Source: Ruminococcaceae bacterium UBA6857 (GTDB taxonomy: Bacteria; Bacillota; Clostridia; Oscillospirales; Acutalibacteraceae). From it: a stretch of 6,282 bases of DNA. The stretch covers positions 1 through 6,282 of the forward strand of contig DKDD01000035.1 of NCBI GenBank assembly GCA_002451715.1. Reading direction: 5' to 3'. Below are positions 1 through 5,629 of the stretch, piece after piece (the first letter of the stretch is position 1; the number at the start of each line of letters is the position of its first letter). The translations under genes and the position numbers were made by a program. Under the pieces are notes generated by a model. That model saw nothing but the letters and a program-made list of their open reading frames with translations. It did not search any database and was not told the origin of the DNA.

Positions 1-243
1 TTTAAATCTTTTAAGCCAATTAAAGATTCTTCTGATAAAAAATAGAATAAAAGGAATCGGCAAAAGGTTACCGATAAAACAAATCACAAAAGCTTTGGCA
101 AATTCAATATCCATGAGTTTTGCGGCAATAAGTCCGCCGCGAAGTTCAAGAACCGGTAACATCGAAATTATGAAAGCGATAATCTCGGAAGAAACTTTTC
201 CGCCGAGGTTTTCAACAAAAAATTGTGCAATGGATTCAGCCAT
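1..243 (-). CDS. Small multi-drug export family membrane protein (COG2426), N-terminal part
   Basis: The frame reads 81 codons from an ATG at 243 to the window edge, so the C-terminal half is missing; family members are usually about 150-170 residues. The visible part starts with a short amphipathic stretch, then a hydrophobic segment at about residues 19-32. The motif LPVLELRGGLIAAKL (about 29-43) carries the Glu-Leu-Arg-Gly signature typical of this family. A second hydrophobic segment (about 50-69, FVICFIGNLLPIPFILFFI) ends in a basic stretch (RRIFNWLKRFK). The start is well supported: GGAGG lies 6 nt upstream, inside the last codons of the Nudix gene, and only 2 nt separate the two genes, so they are probably cotranscribed and translationally coupled. 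The family name is historical; substrate and transport activity are not established. Family assignment is fairly secure, function is not. Confidence 0.8.
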   Translation of the reverse strand, partial: MAESIAQFFVENLGGKVSSEIIAFIISMLPVLELRGGLIAAKLMDIEFAKAFVICFIGNLLPIPFILFFIRRIFNWLKRFK

Positions 244-245
244 AA

Positions 246-983
246 TCAGCCTCCGATGCGATTTGAAATAAGATATTGTTCGGCTTGCTCAAGAATGCGT
301 TTGTCATTATCGTAATTGAGCGTTTTAAGCGCCTCGGAATATGTGAACCATCCGCATTCTTCGATTTCCTCAACCTGAAGAGTATATTCTGCGTCTTCGG
401 TTTCGGCAAGGAAAATAACAACCGACTTTTCAATTCGTCCCTGGATGGTATATTCGGAGCATTTTTTGAAGCCTGGCAAAATTTTGATTTTAATACCCGT
501 TTCTTCAAAAACTTCACGCATAGCGGTCTGCTCGTTGTTTTCCCCCGGTTCAATATGACCTTTCGGAAATCCCCAATGAGCACTGCGTTTGTTGCGAATC
601 AAAAGAAATTTCTTTTCGTCGTTTTCTTTTCTGAAAACAACAGCGCCGCAGGAACTTTCATAAAGACATTCGATTGAAAAGCCGTTTTTCCCTTCGGCAA
701 AATCAATCGCTCGGCGAATATCGTTGATGATGAAACGTGTGCTTTTAGGTGCAACAACAAGGACAACACCCTTTCCGCCGTTGCGGCGGACAATGGCAAC
801 AACACGACCGTCAAAATTTCTGACGGGGTGATTGATTCCCATAATATAAGCGCTTATAACAGTATTTTTCTGAGTTTTTCCGCCCTCAACAATACCGTAA
901 TTCAGCCTATATTTAAAGCCGAATCGCTTGTTATAAGAGTGCATCGGGGAAGTTACACGTACTCTGACGAATTTACCTAACAT
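246..983 (-). CDS. Pyrophosphatase-like domain fused to a Nudix hydrolase (Ap4A-hydrolase type)
   Basis: This 245-residue protein has two domains. Residues 1-105 resemble the short inorganic-pyrophosphatase-like proteins of clostridia: YRLNYGIVEGG at about 25-35, then AYIMGINHPVRNFDGRVVAI at about 45-64 and a VVAP at 76-79. The Asp-rich metal-binding stretch that follows NYG in active family I enzymes is replaced by K-N-T-V-I-S (about 39-44), so this half is predicted not to hydrolyse pyrophosphate. Residues 110-243 form a Nudix domain with a complete box at 142-164 (G142, E148, R156, E157, E160, E161, G163). It is preceded by HWGFPKG, as in diadenosine-tetraphosphate hydrolases. The likely role is hydrolysis of a nucleoside diphosphate-X substrate in the cytoplasm; Ap4A is a guess from the motif context. 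The start has AAAGGGGAC 6-7 nt upstream. It leads a two-gene leftward unit with the membrane protein at 1-243. Confidence 0.88.
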   Translation of the reverse strand: MLGKFVRVRVTSPMHSYNKRFGFKYRLNYGIVEGGKTQKNTVISAYIMGINHPVRNFDGRVVAIVRRNGGKGVVLVVAPKSTRFIINDIRRAIDFAEGKNGFSIECLYESSCGAVVFRKENDEKKFLLIRNKRSAHWGFPKGHIEPGENNEQTAMREVFEETGIKIKILPGFKKCSEYTIQGRIEKSVVIFLAETEDAEYTLQVEEIEECGWFTYSEALKTLNYDNDKRILEQAEQYLISNRIGG

Positions 984-1059
984 AAGTGTCCCCTTTTTTT
1001 AAAAATGCAGCCGAAACCATACGCATAATGCGCCGACCGCACAGGATAATATGGTATTT

Positions 1060-1087
1060 ATTATACTATGTTTTTCTGATATTTCAA
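1060..1087 (-). promoter_or_regulatory. Sigma-A-type promoter for the Nudix/membrane-protein pair
   Basis: On the minus strand a -35 TTGAAA (1087-1082) is followed after 16 nt by a perfect -10 TATAAT (1065-1060). Transcription would start near 1053, giving a leader of about 70 nt before the ATG at 983. The leader contains the small inverted repeat CGCAT-A-ATGCG (1022-1032), whose meaning is unclear. Confidence 0.6.
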
Positions 1088-1170
1088 TAGATTTTTTGAC
1101 ATTTTATAGTTTATACATAAATTTTTGCAACAGTGAAATCGTAATTTCGTTGAAAATATTTTGTAGATAC

Positions 1171-1199
1171 TTGTCTTTTTACAAATTACATGATATAAT
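1171..1199 (+). promoter_or_regulatory. Sigma-A-type promoter for the four-gene operon
   Basis: A -35 TTGTCT (1171-1176, 4 of 6 consensus bases) is followed after 17 nt by a perfect -10 TATAAT (1194-1199). Transcription would start near 1206, leaving a short leader with the ribosome binding site AGAAGGAA (1216-1223) before the ATG at 1233. It is divergent from the promoter at 1060-1087, with about 83 bp between the facing -35 boxes. Confidence 0.65.
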
Positions 1200-1232
1200 G
1201 ATAAAAGACAAAAACAGAAGGAACGTCTTTTA

Positions 1233-2072
1233 ATGAAAACTTTGTTTTTAACCGACCTTGACGGAACTTTTCTTAACAAGAACGCCAAGGTATCCGAAAA
1301 TTCGGCAAGAATAATTAATGAACTTATAAATGATGGTCTTCTTTTTTCAATCGCAACCGCTCGCACATATGCTACTGTGATTCCGCTGTTTAAAGATGTT
1401 GACCTTCGCTTGCCGCTTGTTTTAATGAACGGTGTTTGCATTTATGACCCGCTCAATAAAAAAACACTTTCAATTCATTCGATTAAAAAGAATGCCGGAC
1501 GTGAAATTGACGAATTGTTTAAACAATTCAATAAAAATCCGCTCTTTTATTTTGAAAAGGACAACCGTCTCACTGTGCGATACAAAGCTTTTGACAACCG
1601 TTATATCGAAGCTTATGTTAATGAACGCGAAGCATTTTTCAATAAAACTTTTGAAAAAGTCAATAGCTTTGATTTTGAAAACGGCGGAAACTTTGTTTAT
1701 ATCGTAACGCTTGACAAAAAAGATGCTCTTGAAAAAATTTACCTTGAACTTAAAACTCGAACGGATATTGATTGCAATTTTTATCTTGACAATTATACCG
1801 ATTGCTATTTTCTTGAAGCAATGAGTTCCAAAATCAACAAAGGTACCGGAGCTCAAGAGGTCAAAAAAATGCTTGGCGCCGACCGTATCATCGCTTTTGG
1901 CGACAACATGAACGATGTTCCGATTTTTAACATTGCCGACGAATGCTACGCAGTTCAAAATGCCTGCGATGAGCTTAAAAGAATTGCAACCGGCGTTATA
2001 GGTAGCAACGAAGACGATGCAGTTGCAAAATTCATCAGAAAAAGATTTTACGAAGATAATCAGGTGCAATAA
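1233..2072 (+). CDS. Cof-type HAD-IIB family phosphatase
   Basis: This 279-residue protein has the full haloacid dehalogenase phosphatase motif set. Motif I is DLDGT at 8-12 (nucleophile D8, acid/base D10). Motif II is the ATAR segment at 41-44 with T42. The NG pair typical of subclass IIB is at 66-67. Motif III is K203 in NKG (202-204), and motif IV is GDNMND at 223-228. Length and motif spacing fit the Cof/YidA group, cytoplasmic Mg-dependent phosphatases acting on sugar phosphates, nucleotides or cofactor precursors; the substrate cannot be read from sequence. The ending VQNACDELKRIAT followed by a DDAVAKFI-type stretch is also typical. The start is supported by AGAAGGAA about 9 nt upstream and the sigma-A-type promoter at 1171-1199. 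The TAA stop is immediately followed by the next gene's ATG at 2073, and that gene's ribosome binding site (AGGTG) lies inside this coding sequence, so this gene heads an operon. Confidence 0.93.
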   Translation: MKTLFLTDLDGTFLNKNAKVSENSARIINELINDGLLFSIATARTYATVIPLFKDVDLRLPLVLMNGVCIYDPLNKKTLSIHSIKKNAGREIDELFKQFNKNPLFYFEKDNRLTVRYKAFDNRYIEAYVNEREAFFNKTFEKVNSFDFENGGNFVYIVTLDKKDALEKIYLELKTRTDIDCNFYLDNYTDCYFLEAMSSKINKGTGAQEVKKMLGADRIIAFGDNMNDVPIFNIADECYAVQNACDELKRIATGVIGSNEDDAVAKFIRKRFYEDNQVQ

Positions 2073-2618
2073 ATGGGTAAATTATATAACGACTACTGCA
2101 AAACATATAAGCTCACCAAAGAAAACAGCGACGGCTTTTTTGATGTTGTCGGTGATATTTATTTTTCCGACGAAGTTCAGTCGCTTGAAAAATATGAGCA
2201 GCATCTTGACATTAACCGCCTTCAGCATATAACCGGTGTTGCTTTTCTGACTTATGAAATCTGCAAAAAACTCGGCCTGAATTTTGTTTCCGCTACACGC
2301 GGTGCAACAATGCATGACCTTTTTTATTATGATTGGCGCGACGGAGAAACCGGAAGATGGCACAAACTTCACGGCTACAAACATCCGTTTTATGCTTTTC
2401 TTAACGCAAAAGAACTTTCGCCGGATTCGGACAAAATCACGTTAGATTGCGTAAGACGGCATATGTGGCCGCTCACAATTGTTCCGCCAAAATACAAAGA
2501 AGGTTTCATAGTCAGTTTTGCAGACAAGTATTGTGCAACACGCGAGCTTATGTATTCACTGAGCAAAAAGTATAAGGAACGCTTTTTAAGCGACATTGAA
2601 AGGATATGCCATGAATAA
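2073..2618 (+). CDS. HD-domain metal-dependent phosphohydrolase
   Basis: This 181-residue protein carries the HD superfamily metal ligands in order: H52, the H81-D82 doublet and D151 (in FADKYCA). Additional histidines at H97, H100, H104 (GYKHP) and H130 (RRHMWPL) suggest a two-metal site. HD proteins hydrolyse phosphate esters, often of nucleotides; the substrate here is unknown, and no second-messenger (HD-GYP) signature or attached sensor domain is present. It has no signal peptide or membrane segment, so it should be cytoplasmic. The ATG directly abuts the HAD gene stop, with AGGTG 6 nt upstream. The 3' end overlaps the next gene by 8 nt. Sitting between a HAD phosphatase and a membrane protein, it may share a salvage or detoxification pathway with the HAD enzyme, but that is only inference from the operon. 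Confidence 0.88.
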   Translation: MGKLYNDYCKTYKLTKENSDGFFDVVGDIYFSDEVQSLEKYEQHLDINRLQHITGVAFLTYEICKKLGLNFVSATRGATMHDLFYYDWRDGETGRWHKLHGYKHPFYAFLNAKELSPDSDKITLDCVRRHMWPLTIVPPKYKEGFIVSFADKYCATRELMYSLSKKYKERFLSDIERICHE

Positions 2619-3483
2619 AATACCTTTGTATATTCTGTTGTTCTTTTTTTACAGTGCCGCAGGATGGTTTATTGAAAGTCTTTATCGTTCAATCGGTGAA
2701 AAGCGAATAATTAACAGCGGATTTCTCACAGGTCCGATGTGTCCGATTTACGGAACGGGCGCTCTTGTAATGACAATTTTCCTTTATAATCCGTTCAAAG
2801 ACAATTTGCTTGTTGTCTTTCTGCTTGGCATGCTTTTGTGCGATATTGTTGAATACGTCACAAGCGTTTTGATGGAAGTTCTTTTCCACGCAAGATGGTG
2901 GGATTACACCTATGAATTTCTTAACATAAAAGGGCGAATCTGCCTCAAGCACACTCTCTATTGGGGAATTGTTGCCGTTTCGTTTGTAAAGATTATTCAT
3001 CCACACATTGACCGAATCATCATGAGCTTTGACGTTAAAACCGTACGACTGATTCTTATCGGCGTTTTTGTTGTTTTTTTCATTGACGTTGCAAATTCGG
3101 TAAGAAAAGCCCTCGACATCAGAAAGCTTCAGGTTCAGCTCAATAAAATTCTTGATTCTGTCACTAACGTTTTCAGCAATGTTAAAACAACATTCGAAGG
3201 CAAAAAAACATCGCTTCAGCAGTCGATTGAAAACAAGACCGACAAACTTAACGACACAAAAGTTGAAGCATTTGAACAGCTTCAGGACATTATTCATGAA
3301 TTTGAGCTTCGCCTTCCTAAAAAAGGCGAAGACAAAGAGAAAAAAGAGAAGAAAAAGTATTCTAACCGGTTTTTCAAAAATAATTTTTCAATTGAAAAAA
3401 GCGCAAGAAAACAGCTTCAAAAAATCCAAAAACTCAGAGACGACATCAAATCTAACCTTTATGAGGACGGTGAAAAGCAATGA
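2611..3483 (+). CDS. CmpB-type membrane protein ('putative ABC transporter permease') with coiled-coil tail
   Basis: The protein is 290 residues when started at the ATG at 2611, which has AAAGGA 6 nt upstream. A longer frame begins at a TTG at 2596 but lacks comparable support. The N-terminal half matches the CmpB family: GWFIESLYRSIGEKRIINSG at about 18-37, FLTGPMCPIYGTGAL at about 38-52, and WWDYTYEFLNIKGRICLKH at about 96-114. Predicted membrane segments are near 5-22, 47-60, 65-90, 115-130 and 145-162. Residues 163-290 are charged and helical, with long Lys/Glu-rich stretches, forming a probable cytoplasmic coiled coil. The 'ABC permease' name is conventional; no ATPase or binding-protein gene is present nearby, so transport is unproven. 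It overlaps the HD gene by 8 nt and the TetR gene by 4 nt (ATGA), indicating translational coupling. Confidence 0.87.
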   Translation: MNKIPLYILLFFFYSAAGWFIESLYRSIGEKRIINSGFLTGPMCPIYGTGALVMTIFLYNPFKDNLLVVFLLGMLLCDIVEYVTSVLMEVLFHARWWDYTYEFLNIKGRICLKHTLYWGIVAVSFVKIIHPHIDRIIMSFDVKTVRLILIGVFVVFFIDVANSVRKALDIRKLQVQLNKILDSVTNVFSNVKTTFEGKKTSLQQSIENKTDKLNDTKVEAFEQLQDIIHEFELRLPKKGEDKEKKEKKKYSNRFFKNNFSIEKSARKQLQKIQKLRDDIKSNLYEDGEKQ

Positions 3484-4103
3484 CAGACAGTAAGACAAAA
3501 AAGACCGACATCCGCGTCAAAAGAACCTATAATCAGTTGATTGAAGCTTTGATAAAACTGCTTGCGCAAAAGAGCTTTGATGACCTTACAGTGCTTGAAA
3601 TCTGCACGGAAGCCAATGTTCACAGAGCAACCTTTTACAAACATTTTGTTGATAAGCACGATTTTCTTAATTGCTGCTTCAAAATGAAACTTTCCGAGCT
3701 TGATTTTGAAAAGCCCGGAAAAGATTTTTCTATTGAATCGATGAACGAAAACTGCATGAAAATGGTTTCAAAAGTTTTGTCATTTATTGAAGAAAACAAA
3801 GATTTTGTTTCAAGAGTGAGTTCGGAATACTATTCATCCTCATTCACAAACGCACTGTCCGATGCCATTGCCGCTTTTATTATTAATCAGATTGAAACAA
3901 AAGTAAGTCTCAGCGAAAATCTCGGATATAATCTTCCTCTCATAGCAAATTATTACTCCGGTGCAATTGTCGGTCTTGCCCGCTGGTGGTCGACATCGGA
4001 AAATGCATGTCCCAAAAAAGCTTTCCTTGACTTTGCAAAAAGAAAAGTTGACGACCTTTGCAATTATTTTGAATCGTTTGTTACCGACGAAAAAGAGTCA
4101 TAA
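3480..4103 (+). CDS. TetR/AcrR-family transcriptional regulator
   Basis: This 207-residue protein has an N-terminal TetR DNA-binding domain at about 12-60. The recognition region reads LTVLEICTEANVHRATFYKHF (36-56), very typical of the family, followed by DKHDFL. The remaining helical region, ending in a GAIVGLARWW segment and a PKKAFLDF segment, resembles the C-terminal domain of the DhaS-like subgroup (TetR_C_8 type). Such proteins are usually dimeric repressors responding to small ligands, but the ligand is unknown here. The ATG overlaps the upstream TGA stop (ATGA), with GGTGA 6 nt upstream as the likely ribosome binding site. As the last gene of the operon it may regulate the operon promoter at 1171-1199, although I see no clear palindromic operator there. 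Its last 40 bp overlap, on the opposite strand, the end of the ttcA-like gene. Confidence 0.9.
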   Translation: MTDSKTKKTDIRVKRTYNQLIEALIKLLAQKSFDDLTVLEICTEANVHRATFYKHFVDKHDFLNCCFKMKLSELDFEKPGKDFSIESMNENCMKMVSKVLSFIEENKDFVSRVSSEYYSSSFTNALSDAIAAFIINQIETKVSLSENLGYNLPLIANYYSGAIVGLARWWSTSENACPKKAFLDFAKRKVDDLCNYFESFVTDEKES

Positions 4104-4918
4104 TCATCAAGAAAATTATACTTAAAATTGCCCTTATGATAACCGATTACCGTCTCAAGGTTAACGTTATGAACACTTCTGAAAATATTCATTTCAATAT
4201 TGGAGTTGGTCTTTCTGAATTGAGAGATCAACTCTTTCATTTCTTTTCGCTTTGAAAGGTTTTCATGTTCTTTTGTGTTGCACGCTTCCGTAAAGCGGCA
4301 GGCGCACTGCAAAAATTCAAGAGAGTTATAGCGTACCCACGCTTTGATATCACTTTCACGAACCATATATAACGGTCTGATGAGCTCCATTCCCTCAAAA
4401 TTTGTGCTATGGAGTTTCGGCATCATAGTTTTGATTTCTGCAGAATAAAGCATACTCATAAGCGTTGTTTCAATAACATCGTCAAAATGATGACCAAGCG
4501 CAATTTTATTGCATCCGAGACTTTGCGCATTTTTATAAAGATGTCCCCTTCTCATTCTTGCACAAAGATAGCACGGTGAATTTTCAATATCAACAACATA
4601 ATCAAAAATCTTTGCGTCAAAAATTTTAATAGGTATTTCAAGAAGTTTGGCATTTTCAATGATTTTGTTTCTGTTTTCTTCGGTATATCCGGGGTCAAGC
4701 ACCATGTATTCGGCTTCGAACGGAAAATCGCTGTGCTTTTGAAGATGCTGAATGCATTTTGCAAGAAGCATTGAATCTTTTCCGCCTGAAATGCAAACGG
4801 CAATTTTATCGCCCGGTTTAATCATTTCATATTCGTTTATTCCGGCAATAAAACGTTTCCAAATCTCTTTACGATACTTTTTGATTATACTGCGTTCAAC
4901 TTCAACGTGCTTTTCCAT
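4064..4918 (-). CDS. ttcA: TtcA-type PP-loop ATPase, probable tRNA 2-thiocytidine synthase
   Basis: The protein is 284 residues from the ATG at 4918. The ATP-pyrophosphatase PP-loop SGGKDS is at 44-49 and GHHFDD at 142-147. A central CxxC (C116-Y-L-C119) with a later Cys pair (C205, C207 in CACRF) matches the cysteine arrangement of TtcA, where three cysteines hold an iron-sulfur cluster used in tRNA thiolation. TtcA adenylates and thiolates cytidine 32 of tRNAs in the cytoplasm; Firmicutes homologues are less characterised, so the exact tRNA target is uncertain. TilS is less likely because of the CxxC. An upstream TTG (4936) and an ATG at 4921 are also in frame, but GGTGG sits 6 nt before 4918. 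The 3' end overlaps the TetR gene by 40 bp, tail to tail. No convincing promoter fits in the short gap before the terminator at 4961-4999. Confidence 0.85.
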   Translation of the reverse strand: MEKHVEVERSIIKKYRKEIWKRFIAGINEYEMIKPGDKIAVCISGGKDSMLLAKCIQHLQKHSDFPFEAEYMVLDPGYTEENRNKIIENAKLLEIPIKIFDAKIFDYVVDIENSPCYLCARMRRGHLYKNAQSLGCNKIALGHHFDDVIETTLMSMLYSAEIKTMMPKLHSTNFEGMELIRPLYMVRESDIKAWVRYNSLEFLQCACRFTEACNTKEHENLSKRKEMKELISQFRKTNSNIEMNIFRSVHNVNLETVIGYHKGNFKYNFLDDYDSFSSVTNDSK

Positions 4919-4960
4919 CATGAACCACCCACACAACCATTTAAATTAAATTGAAACAAA

Positions 4961-4999
4961 AATAAAACCTGCAACCGAAATTGAGTTGCAGGTTTTATT
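4961..4999. terminator. Strong, apparently bidirectional terminator downstream of the tRNA-Pro remnant
   Basis: A perfect 15-bp stem, AATAAAACCTGCAAC (4961-4975) with GTTGCAGGTTTTATT (4985-4999), encloses a 9-nt loop. Both exits are T-rich: the plus strand runs into TTTTTTT (4997-5003) and the minus strand into TTTTTG. On the minus strand it lies 6 nt past the encoded CCA of the tRNA-Pro fragment, so it is probably that tRNA gene's native terminator. On the plus strand it would stop readthrough from the TetR operon after antisense passage across ttcA. Confidence 0.85.
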
Positions 5000-5005
5000 T
5001 TTTCG

Positions 5006-5050
5006 TGGTCCGAGTGACAGGACTTGAACCTGCGGCCTCTTGACCCCCAG
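5006..5050 (-). pseudogene. 3' half of tRNA-Pro(GGG): probable integration half-site (att)
   Basis: Read on the minus strand, the sequence runs from the first base of the anticodon loop (CTGGGGG, anticodon GGG) through the 3' anticodon stem TCAAG. It continues with a 5-nt variable loop, the T arm (GCAGG, loop TTCAAGT, CCTGT), the 3' acceptor strand CACTCGG, discriminator A and encoded CCA (5008-5006). The expected 5' anticodon stem (CTTGA) is absent: the bases upstream read AATCT, and no D arm or 5' acceptor (CCGAGTG) follows in the window. The break lies exactly at the anticodon loop, a usual crossover region for tyrosine recombinases that use tRNA genes. The fragment cannot make a functional tRNA. 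The intact copy would be at the other end of the element, outside this window. Confidence 0.87.
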
Positions 5051-5113
5051 AGATTTTCTCAAAACCCGAAACCCCTTATTTTATGCGGTTTTTCAGCGAT
5101 AACAATGTAGGTT

Positions 5114-5134
5114 TGTTCGCAACCTGTTCGCAAC
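5114..5134. repeat. Two 10-bp direct repeats at 11-bp period near the att half-site
   Basis: TGTTCGCAAC occurs at 5114-5123 and again at 5125-5134, separated by one base. An 11-bp period puts both copies on about the same helical face, and it is not a multiple of three, which argues against a coding origin. The location, about 65-85 bp inside the element from the tRNA break, fits arm-type sites for an integrase or excisionase. That role is inferred from position and spacing. Confidence 0.6.
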
Positions 5135-5199
5135 TGCAAACTTTTTAAACCTTATTTTAACGATACAATAGCACTATTTTACACTTTTTTCAGTCAAAA

Positions 5200-5222
5200 A
5201 TCAATAGTTAAAAACTCTTGAT
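5200..5222. repeat. 23-bp imperfect palindrome in the element arm
   Basis: ATCAATAGTT (5200-5209) faces AACTCTTGAT (5213-5222) across three A residues, with 9 of 10 positions pairing. It is AT-rich and lacks a following T-run, so it does not look like a terminator. It could be a protein-binding site in the recombination arm. Confidence 0.4.
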
Positions 5223-5240
5223 AATACTACTAATAAACCA

Positions 5241-5266
5241 GCCCCGAAGGCGCAAACCTTCAGGGC
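5241..5266 (-). terminator. Hairpin terminator downstream of the holin gene
   Basis: GCCCCGAAGG (5241-5250) pairs with CCTTCAGGGC (5257-5266) around a 6-nt loop. The only mismatch is a C-A pair in plus-strand RNA, which becomes a tolerated G-U pair in minus-strand RNA, so the hairpin favours the strand of the holin. It lies 21 bp beyond the holin stop. The following tract UGGUUUAUU is only moderately U-rich. Confidence 0.65.
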
Positions 5267-5287
5267 AATTCTTTTCTTTAATTAAAT

Positions 5288-5551
5288 TCAGCCTTCCGTT
5301 TCGCCGCTCGGCTCGTCGTAATTCAGTGCACGTTCCGAGTCCCCCACTCCCTTTGTGGTCGGATCAACCAAAACGCCGATAGTTGTCAACGCCGAAATAA
5401 GCGCCGTAACAATGTTAACAATCATCTCTTGACTGATTGCAGGCACAACGCCAAACGCACCGAGAACGGTATAAATAAATGTAATTACTGCCGGAATAAC
5501 TGTAAGCCAAAAAATGGGATTTTTAAAACGTACCTTCAAATTGATTTTCAT
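5288..5551 (-). CDS. Phage holin, phi LC3 family
   Basis: This 87-residue protein begins MKINLKVRFKNPIFWLTVIP, the family's typical basic N terminus. Two membrane segments follow, at about 13-34 and 42-62, separated by a short Gly/Pro-containing turn. The hallmark DPTTKG is at 63-68 and DSERALNY at 71-78, then a short acidic tail. Phi LC3-type holins form lesions in the cytoplasmic membrane that release or activate the endolysin at lysis. The ATG at 5551 is preferred because AGAAAGGA ends 9 nt upstream; a frame extending to 5590 lacks such a site. The gene is transcribed toward the att half-site and ends at its own hairpin (5241-5266). Unusually, no endolysin gene adjoins it: the DNA upstream is a divergent promoter region. 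No good sigma-A promoter is visible for it, which would fit late phage control or decay. Confidence 0.9.
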   Translation of the reverse strand: MKINLKVRFKNPIFWLTVIPAVITFIYTVLGAFGVVPAISQEMIVNIVTALISALTTIGVLVDPTTKGVGDSERALNYDEPSGETEG

Positions 5552-5571
5552 AATTGTTCGTCCTTTCTGAT

Positions 5572-5619
5572 AAAAGTTTAAAAGTTTCAAAAAAAGTTTG
5601 AAATAAATGCAAAAAGTTT
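5572..5619. repeat. Four copies of AAAAGTTT between holin and divergent promoter
   Basis: AAAAGTTT occurs at 5572-5579, 5580-5587 (directly tandem), 5592-5599 and 5612-5619. The block lies just upstream of the -35 box at 5630 and covers the leader of the holin gene. It may be a cluster of binding sites or A-tracts acting as an UP-like element; base composition alone could also produce it. Confidence 0.45.
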
Positions 5620-5629
5620 TGAAAAGCTA

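Noticed and set aside
276..677. Open frame on the plus strand opposite the Nudix gene
   Set aside because: It is antisense to a well-supported Nudix protein, shows no recognisable domain, and lacks a suitable upstream site; it is a coding shadow.
1022..1032. Small inverted repeat CGCAT-A-ATGCG in the leader of the Nudix gene, considered as an operator
   Set aside because: Only 5-bp arms and a single copy; this is readily expected by chance and nothing else supports a binding site.
2596..2610. TTG start at 2596 for the CmpB-type gene
   Set aside because: The ATG at 2611 has AAAGGA at ideal spacing and gives the usual family N terminus; the extra five residues have no support.
2689..3297. Long minus-strand open frame opposite the CmpB-type gene (also one at 1470-2069 opposite the HAD gene)
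   Set aside because: Both are shadows of strongly supported genes in a tightly packed operon, with no family features.
5006..5100. Intact or intron-containing tRNA
   Set aside because: No 5' acceptor strand, D arm or 5' anticodon stem complementary to the 3' half occurs to the right within the window.
5051..5287. Possible integrase C terminus on the minus strand just inside the att break
   Set aside because: All frames are broken by stops within short distances and no Arg-His-Tyr signature is visible; I see only non-coding arm sequence and repeats.
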